In this document: in pieces, positions 5,251 to 11,651 of the stretch | Numbering within the stretch: position 1 is the stretch's first letter | How the letters are laid out: every line of letters begins with the position of its first letter | Origin: DASUFI01 sp036274635 | GTDB taxonomy: Bacteria; Planctomycetota; B15-G4 | Assembly (NCBI GenBank): GCA_036274635.1 | Contig: DASUFI010000244.1 | Location: forward strand, 1 to 11,651 | Reading direction: 5' to 3' | DNA: 11,651 nucleotides | Made by a program: the position numbers and the translations under genes | The notes under the pieces: model-generated | What the model was told of the DNA's origin: nothing | Databases searched by the model: none | Seen by the model: the letters and a program-made list of their open reading frames with translations, nothing else

Positions 5251-6372
5251 TCACAGCCCCTTGCCCAGGAAGGCCTTGATGGCGGGCAGGATGCCGTCGC
5301 GGTCGAGGATCTCGGACGTGATGACGCCGTCGTCGTCGCCCAGCGCCTGGTCGACGTCCTTCTTGAACTGCCCGCTGCCGTAGGCGCTCTTCACCTGCCC
5401 GTAGCAGAAGAGGTTGGCCACGGGCAGCAGCCGCTCGCGCAGGATCTGCATGCACTTCTCGGTGTCGCGGCCGGACCAGTTGTCGCCGTCGCTGAAGTGG
5501 AACAGGTAGATGTTCCACTCGCTGGGCGGGAACTGCTGCTCGACCACGTCGGCGGCCAGCGCGTAGGCCGAGCTGATCTTGGTGCCGCCCGACTCGCGCA
5601 GCCTGTAGAAGGTGTCCTGGTCCACCTCCTTGGCCACCGCGTCGTGCACGACGTAGCGCATCTCGAGACTCTGGTACTGGCTGCGCAGCCAGGTGTCGAT
5701 CCAGAACGAGACCAGGCGCACGATCTCCTTCTGCTCGCGCCCCATCGAGCCGGAGACGTCCATCATGTAGAGGATGAGCGCCGCGTGATCGGGCTTGGAG
5801 ACGTCCTTCCAGCTGCGGAAGCGCAGGTCGTCGGCGGTGGGCACGACGACCGGGTCGTCGGGGTCGAACTTGCCGGTGACGATCTCGCGCTTGAGCGCCT
5901 CGCGGTAGGTGCGCCGCATGTGGCGCAGGCTGCGCGGGCCGGTGCGGCGCAGCGACGCGAACTTGCGCGCCGGCGAGACCATGCGCGCGCGGCCGCGCGG
6001 CTGGATGTTGGGCAGCTCCAGCTCCTCGCCCAGGATCTGGGCCATCTCCTCCAGCGAGAGCTCCACCTCGAGCAGGTGCTGGCCGGGCTGGCTGCCGGCC
6101 GCGCCGCCCGGCGCGCCCTCGCCCTGCTGGCCCTCGTCGCCCGGGCGGTCGCCCTCGCCCTGGCCCTTGCCGCGGCCGTTGCGGCCGAAGCGCAGGCGCG
6201 GCAGCTCGATGCGCGGCACGGGGATGGACACGACGTGCCGGCCCTTGCGGCCGATCATCTCGCTGCCGGTCACGTAGCGGCGCAGGTCGTGCTTGATGTG
6301 CCCGCGGACGATGGCGGAGAAGCGCGAGCGGTCGCGCTCGATGCGCCCGCCGGTGCCCTCGGGCCCGTCCAC
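5251..6372 (-). CDS. yeaH: UPF0229 / DUF444 family protein (YeaH/YhbH-like)
   Basis: Partner of PrkA in a conserved kinase module, cytosolic, 373 residues. Residues 1-60 hold the conserved N-terminal part (RDRSRFSAIVRGHI; IPVPRIELPRLRFG). A Gly/Gln/Glu-rich linker (about 64-98) follows and probably is disordered. The C-terminal half is a von Willebrand A-like domain with a complete metal-ion-dependent adhesion site: DVSGSMG (Asp205, Ser207, Ser209), Thr264 in GGTKISS, and Asp295 in FSDGDNW. The start is a GTG at 6372, four bases after the prkA stop codon, and the stop is one base before spoVR, so the three genes form one operon. E. coli YeaH is about 427 residues; the difference fits the variable linker. 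In E. coli the yeaGH genes respond to nitrogen starvation and stationary phase. The exact molecular role is unknown. Confidence 0.93.
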   Translation of the reverse strand: MDGPEGTGGRIERDRSRFSAIVRGHIKHDLRRYVTGSEMIGRKGRHVVSIPVPRIELPRLRFGRNGRGKGQGEGDRPGDEGQQGEGAPGGAAGSQPGQHLLEVELSLEEMAQILGEELELPNIQPRGRARMVSPARKFASLRRTGPRSLRHMRRTYREALKREIVTGKFDPDDPVVVPTADDLRFRSWKDVSKPDHAALILYMMDVSGSMGREQKEIVRLVSFWIDTWLRSQYQSLEMRYVVHDAVAKEVDQDTFYRLRESGGTKISSAYALAADVVEQQFPPSEWNIYLFHFSDGDNWSGRDTEKCMQILRERLLPVANLFCYGQVKSAYGSGQFKKDVDQALGDDDGVITSEILDRDGILPAIKAFLGKGL

Positions 6373-6376
6373 GGCC

Positions 6377-8461
<2,085 letters not shown>

Positions 8462-8489
8462 GCGGCGGTCTCGGGGGGACGGAAGGGAG

Positions 8490-8503
8490 CGATATCTCTA
8501 TCG
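8490..8503 (-). promoter_or_regulatory. Short hairpin upstream of prkA
   Basis: In the 62-bp gap between the YfhO-like stop and the prkA start, the minus strand reads CGATA-GAGA-TATCG: a perfect 5-bp stem closed by a GNRA-type tetraloop. It is the most AT-rich point of the gap and lies 28 bases upstream of the prkA start codon. It could be part of a 5' leader or operator, or fortuitous. No clear -35/-10 pair is visible. Confidence 0.35.
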
Positions 8504-8523
8504 AGACGCCACCGAACCACCCT

Positions 8524-11232
8524 TTAGGACAACTGTCGCGGCAGGATGAGGAGCAGCAACCCGACGGCGCCGCCGAGGGCGGAGATGACCACACCCCAGC
8601 GCAGGGCCGGGGAATCGAGGCGGAACTCGACCTCGTGGCGCCCGCCTGGCAGCTGCACGGCCTGCCACGCGACATCGCAGGCCAGCGTGGGCTGCGGCTC
8701 GCCGCCGTCCACCGCAGCCGTCCAGCCCGGCCCGCGGTTCTCGGCCAGGACCAGCAGCGCCGGACCGTCGCTCTCGGCCTGGACGCGCACCAAGCCGCCG
8801 TCGTCGGACAGCACGTGCGCCGTGCCCTTTCCGCCCAGCGGCACGGGCGGCGGCACCTCCAGCAGCGCGATGTCCGCGGGGTCCGCGGCGGCCAGGTCGG
8901 CCGGCGGGTCGTGCAGCAGATCGAGCGCGTGCCCCACCACGAAGGCGCGGCCGGCGTTGTCGGTGTTCTCCCAGATGCGCGTCTCGCTCTCGTGCACCAG
9001 GCGCAGGCCCTTGATGTCGGACAGGTCCGTCGTGGGCGCGGTCACGATGTAGCGCACGTCCAGGGCATCGAAGCGCGGGCTGCCGTAGTCCACCGAGTCG
9101 CGCGAGAAGCTGTAGGTGGCGTAGGCGTCCATCTGCAGGCCCACCGCCACCAGCCACTTGAAGGTGCGGTGGTAGCCGAGGTTGTCGTAGCTGAGGATGT
9201 GCTCGAGGCCCTCGGCGAACTGCGTGTCCGGAGGCAGGATGTTGCCCTCGGTGAAGATGCGGAAGGGCCCGGGCTGCGCGCGCAGGAACTCGACCGTCTT
9301 CGTGGGCGGGTAGAGCCGCTCGACGGGCGTGGCCACGTTCCAGCCGTCGCCGAAGGTCAGGACGTCGGCGGCGATCAGCACGGCCGCCACGGACGGCCCC
9401 CACGCGCGGCGGCGCGAGCCCAGCACGAGCAGCAGGAGCGCGGAGGCGACCACGCAGGCCGCGTCGCGCGGGGCGATGTGCCGCTCGCGCCGCAGGACCA
9501 GCGGCTGGTCGGCGATGACGGTCACGTGGCCGCCGGTCTCGGCCTCGATGCGCAGGCGCTTGCGCCCTTCCTCGCCGCGCTGCGCGTCGTAGAGCACCTG
9601 CAGCGGCTGTCCCGGCAGCGTGGGCTGCGCCGGACCGCTGCGCAGCACGCGCCCGTCCACCAGGACGCGCAGGTCGTCGGCGGGGTGCGCCAGGTCGAAG
9701 CGGATGGGCACGGGCGCCGAGCCATCGAAGACGTCGTGCGGCTGCGGCTCGTGCAGGCCGGCCGTCGTGGGCAGCCCGGCCTGGGGCTCCACCGGCACGC
9801 GCAGGGCGAGCACGGCGCCACCGACGATGAGCGCGCCGGTGAGCGCCACGCGCCGGCAGGCCAGCAGCAGGCCGGGCTTGGTGCCGACGCGGCACAGGAT
9901 GTCCAGGACCATCGCGCCGCCGCAGGCCACGAGGAAGGCCGCGGGGCCGAGCAGGCGCGTGGGCTCGAGGTGCGTGAAGCCCGGCAGCAGGCGCACGGCG
10001 CCCTCGACCGTCGGCAGGTGGAAGGCCGCGCCCCACAGCGCGAGGCTGCCGATCGCGAAGAAGCGCACGAAGCCGCCGCCCACGCCCACCAGCGCCCCCA
10101 CCGCCAGCAGCAGCACCGGCAGCGCGCCGACGTAGCCCGAGTTGAGGCCGGGGAAGTCCTGCGCGGCGGTGAAGGTGCCGCCGCCCACGGGCGAGCCGTA
10201 CAGCCTCGGGAAGAGCGGCACCACGGCCGAGACCGCGAGGCCCATGCGCCGGGCGATGACCAGCGCCACGACGCCGGCCGCCACCGCCGCGAGGCGCTTG
10301 ACCAGCCCGCGCTCGGCCCCCGCGCGCGCCAGCGCCAGCGCCGCCGCGAGGAACAGCGCGTAGATGGCCGCGGCGCCCAGGCTGACCTGCCCGGTGCCGC
10401 GCCCGGCCTCGGCGGTGCGCAGCGCCAGGCCGTGGCTCTGCAGCGCGTACTCGAGGAAGGGCATCCACTGCACCGCCGACAGCGCGGCGCCCAGCAGCAC
10501 CGCCAGCGTGACCAGGAAGCGCCCGTGCGCGTCCCACAGGCGCCACAGCGCCCACAGCCCGGCCACGACGCCCGCGACGAAGGCCGTCTCCGGGTGCCCG
10601 CCCAGCACCAGCAGGGCGAAGGCCCCCGCCAGCACCGCCACGCGCCGCCGGCTGCGGTCCTGCACCACGCGCTCGACCGCCCAGAAGCACAGCGGCAGCG
10701 CCAGCAGGGTGTGCGAGAGCGCATACTCCAGCCACAGCACCTGGTGCCCCCCGAAGCCGAAGGCCAGCGACCCCGCCAGCGCCGCGGCGTTCGAGAGGTC
10801 CAGCCGCTTCAGGAACAGCCAGGTGAACTGCGCCGAGAGCGCCAGCACGAGCACGCCCGCGATCCACGGCACGAGCGTGACCGGCAGCACCGCCGCGAGG
10901 GCCGTGAGCGGGTGCAGCAGCGAGCTGGTCATGTTCCCGAGGAAGGGCTGGCCGCCTCCGCCGCGAGCGGTCCACGCCCAGCTGGCCTCGCCGGCGTAGA
11001 TGCGCGCGGCCTGCAGCAGGTAGGGATAGAAGATGCGCGGCTGGTCGCCGAGGAAGCGGTTGTACGTCGGCTCGGCCGGCAGCACGGCGGACCACGGCAG
11101 CGAACGGCCCAGCGACTCGCCCGATACCAGCACGCGACCGGGGCCCAGCGCGTCGCGCAGCAGGAACAGCGCCAGCAGCAGGTGCAGGAGAAAGGCGGCC
11201 GCGGCGCTCCGACGTGCGGTTGAAAGCGCCAC
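8524..11232 (-). CDS. YfhO-like polytopic membrane protein (putative GT-C type glycosyltransferase)
   Basis: Large membrane protein of 902 residues resembling the bacterial YfhO family, thought to be GT-C-fold transferases that use polyprenyl-phosphate sugars to modify cell-surface polymers. The N-terminus has TM1 (about 10-27) and a large loop with LGDQPRIFYPYLLQAARIYA (61-80); Asp63 is a candidate catalytic residue. PFLGNMTSSLLHPLT follows, matching the family's loop ending in NxxxxxxxP. About ten further helices lie before residue 560. A long soluble part (about 600-870) carries the typical C-terminal NRGPGWTAAVDG and LPGGRHEVEF motifs, then one final helix (about 878-897). I chose the GTG at 11232 because an upstream frame start at 11610 would run antisense through the glycosyltransferase gene. 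It ends 62 bp before prkA, so read-through is possible. Sugar donor and acceptor are unknown. Confidence 0.85.
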   Translation of the reverse strand: MALSTARRSAAAAFLLHLLLALFLLRDALGPGRVLVSGESLGRSLPWSAVLPAEPTYNRFLGDQPRIFYPYLLQAARIYAGEASWAWTARGGGGQPFLGNMTSSLLHPLTALAAVLPVTLVPWIAGVLVLALSAQFTWLFLKRLDLSNAAALAGSLAFGFGGHQVLWLEYALSHTLLALPLCFWAVERVVQDRSRRRVAVLAGAFALLVLGGHPETAFVAGVVAGLWALWRLWDAHGRFLVTLAVLLGAALSAVQWMPFLEYALQSHGLALRTAEAGRGTGQVSLGAAAIYALFLAAALALARAGAERGLVKRLAAVAAGVVALVIARRMGLAVSAVVPLFPRLYGSPVGGGTFTAAQDFPGLNSGYVGALPVLLLAVGALVGVGGGFVRFFAIGSLALWGAAFHLPTVEGAVRLLPGFTHLEPTRLLGPAAFLVACGGAMVLDILCRVGTKPGLLLACRRVALTGALIVGGAVLALRVPVEPQAGLPTTAGLHEPQPHDVFDGSAPVPIRFDLAHPADDLRVLVDGRVLRSGPAQPTLPGQPLQVLYDAQRGEEGRKRLRIEAETGGHVTVIADQPLVLRRERHIAPRDAACVVASALLLLVLGSRRRAWGPSVAAVLIAADVLTFGDGWNVATPVERLYPPTKTVEFLRAQPGPFRIFTEGNILPPDTQFAEGLEHILSYDNLGYHRTFKWLVAVGLQMDAYATYSFSRDSVDYGSPRFDALDVRYIVTAPTTDLSDIKGLRLVHESETRIWENTDNAGRAFVVGHALDLLHDPPADLAAADPADIALLEVPPPVPLGGKGTAHVLSDDGGLVRVQAESDGPALLVLAENRGPGWTAAVDGGEPQPTLACDVAWQAVQLPGGRHEVEFRLDSPALRWGVVISALGGAVGLLLLILPRQLS

Positions 11233-11295
11233 GAAACCCCCGCTAGGATCCCACGCTCGCGCCGGCCGACCGCGCCACCCGGAACACGAGCCGCG

Positions 11296-11651
11296 ATGAT
11301 AAGCGTCGTCATCCCGGTCTACAACGAGGCGGCGTGCCTGCCGGCGCACGTCGACGCGCTGCGTCCCCTGCTGCAGTCGCTGTCGCCGGACGACTGGGAG
11401 ATCGTGCTCGTCGACGACGGCAGCTCGGACGGCACGGGCGACGTGATCGCGCGCCTCGCGCAGGACCCGCAGGTGCGCGGCGCCTCGCACCCGCGCAACC
11501 TGGGCAAGGGCGCCGCGGTGCGCACCGGCGTGCTGGCCAGCCGCGGCGACGAGGTGCTCATGTGCGACGCCGACATGTCCACGCCGCCCGCGACGCTGCG
11601 CGAGTTCCACGCGGCGCTGCAGCAGGGCGCGGACGTGGTCATCGGCAACCG
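11296..11651 (+). CDS. Family 2 glycosyltransferase (dolichyl-phosphate sugar synthase-like), 3' end outside window
   Basis: The first 118 codons of a GT-A-fold glycosyltransferase, cut by the window edge. Visible motifs are VVIPVYNE (4-11), EIVLVDDGSSDGT (nucleotide-sugar binding), NLGKGAAVRTG and the metal-binding MCDADMSTPP, ending with VVIGNR. This set, especially NxGKGAAVRxG plus DADxxTPP, is typical of polyprenyl- or dolichyl-phosphate mannose/glucose synthases, which load a sugar onto a membrane lipid carrier in the cytosol. Such a lipid-linked sugar is the kind of donor expected for the divergent YfhO-like protein, 63 bp away, so the two may work together; this is inferred from proximity. 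The ATG at 11296 starts directly at the core domain. The Shine-Dalgarno sequence is weak. Confidence 0.93.
   Translation, partial: MISVVIPVYNEAACLPAHVDALRPLLQSLSPDDWEIVLVDDGSSDGTGDVIARLAQDPQVRGASHPRNLGKGAAVRTGVLASRGDEVLMCDADMSTPPATLREFHAALQQGADVVIGN

Noticed and set aside
8635..11223. 862-codon open frame on the plus strand opposite the YfhO-like gene
   Set aside because: It is rich in Arg, Gln, His and Ala with no domain, and is the exact antisense of a gene with clear family motifs. Long antisense frames are expected in GC-rich DNA.
11233..11610. N-terminal extension of the YfhO-like protein by 126 residues
   Set aside because: This part is antisense to the glycosyltransferase and is not hydrophobic or family-like.

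Overview
The window is a very GC-rich bacterial chromosome segment. It encodes the housekeeping cluster tRNA-Arg / tadA / tRNA-Ser / SRP RNA, a complete PrkA-YeaH-SpoVR stress module and a large YfhO-type membrane protein. That mix, with the extreme GC content, would fit Planctomycetota or another GC-rich Gram-negative lineage; this is an inference and no marker here fixes the taxon. I see no phage, transposon, CRISPR or plasmid signature.

Left part (1-1250, all genes on the minus strand): reading leftward come a TTGACA-type promoter, tRNA-Arg(ACG), tadA, tRNA-Ser(GGA), tRNA-Ser(CGA) and a small SRP RNA (ffs). TadA makes the wobble inosine of tRNA-Arg(ACG), so the enzyme lies directly behind its own substrate gene. 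The tadA Shine-Dalgarno sequence is the tetraloop of a perfect 7-bp hairpin that abuts the start codon. In other bacteria dnaX often follows ffs, but the 189 bases left of ffs show no DnaX N-terminus.

Middle-left (1198-2501): about 500 bp without a convincing gene, holding an AT-rich island and two DnaA-box-like sites. Then comes a 23-codon ORF for an extremely lysine-rich peptide, with a strong ribosome binding site and its own hairpins. A GC-rich hairpin separates it from a convergent HAD-family phosphatase gene.

Middle (2612-4024, plus): a 12-helix membrane protein that I read as a divergent sodium:neurotransmitter symporter (LeuT-fold) relative. The TM1 and TM8 residues that normally hold sodium and substrate appear to be replaced. 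Its 3' end overlaps the convergent spoVR gene by 50 bp.

Middle-right (3975-8461, minus): a tight three-gene operon in the order prkA, yeaH (DUF444, vWA-like), spoVR, with gaps of 4 and 1 bp. This is the widely conserved PrkA kinase module linked to stress, starvation and stationary-phase responses.

Right (8524-11651): a 902-residue YfhO-like polytopic membrane protein (minus) divergent from a family-2 glycosyltransferase (plus, cut by the window end). Both suggest lipid-linked sugar transfer at the cell envelope. The strongest candidates for something undescribed are the lysine-rich micro-gene, the NSS-like protein without its binding residues, and the loop-displayed ribosome binding site of tadA.
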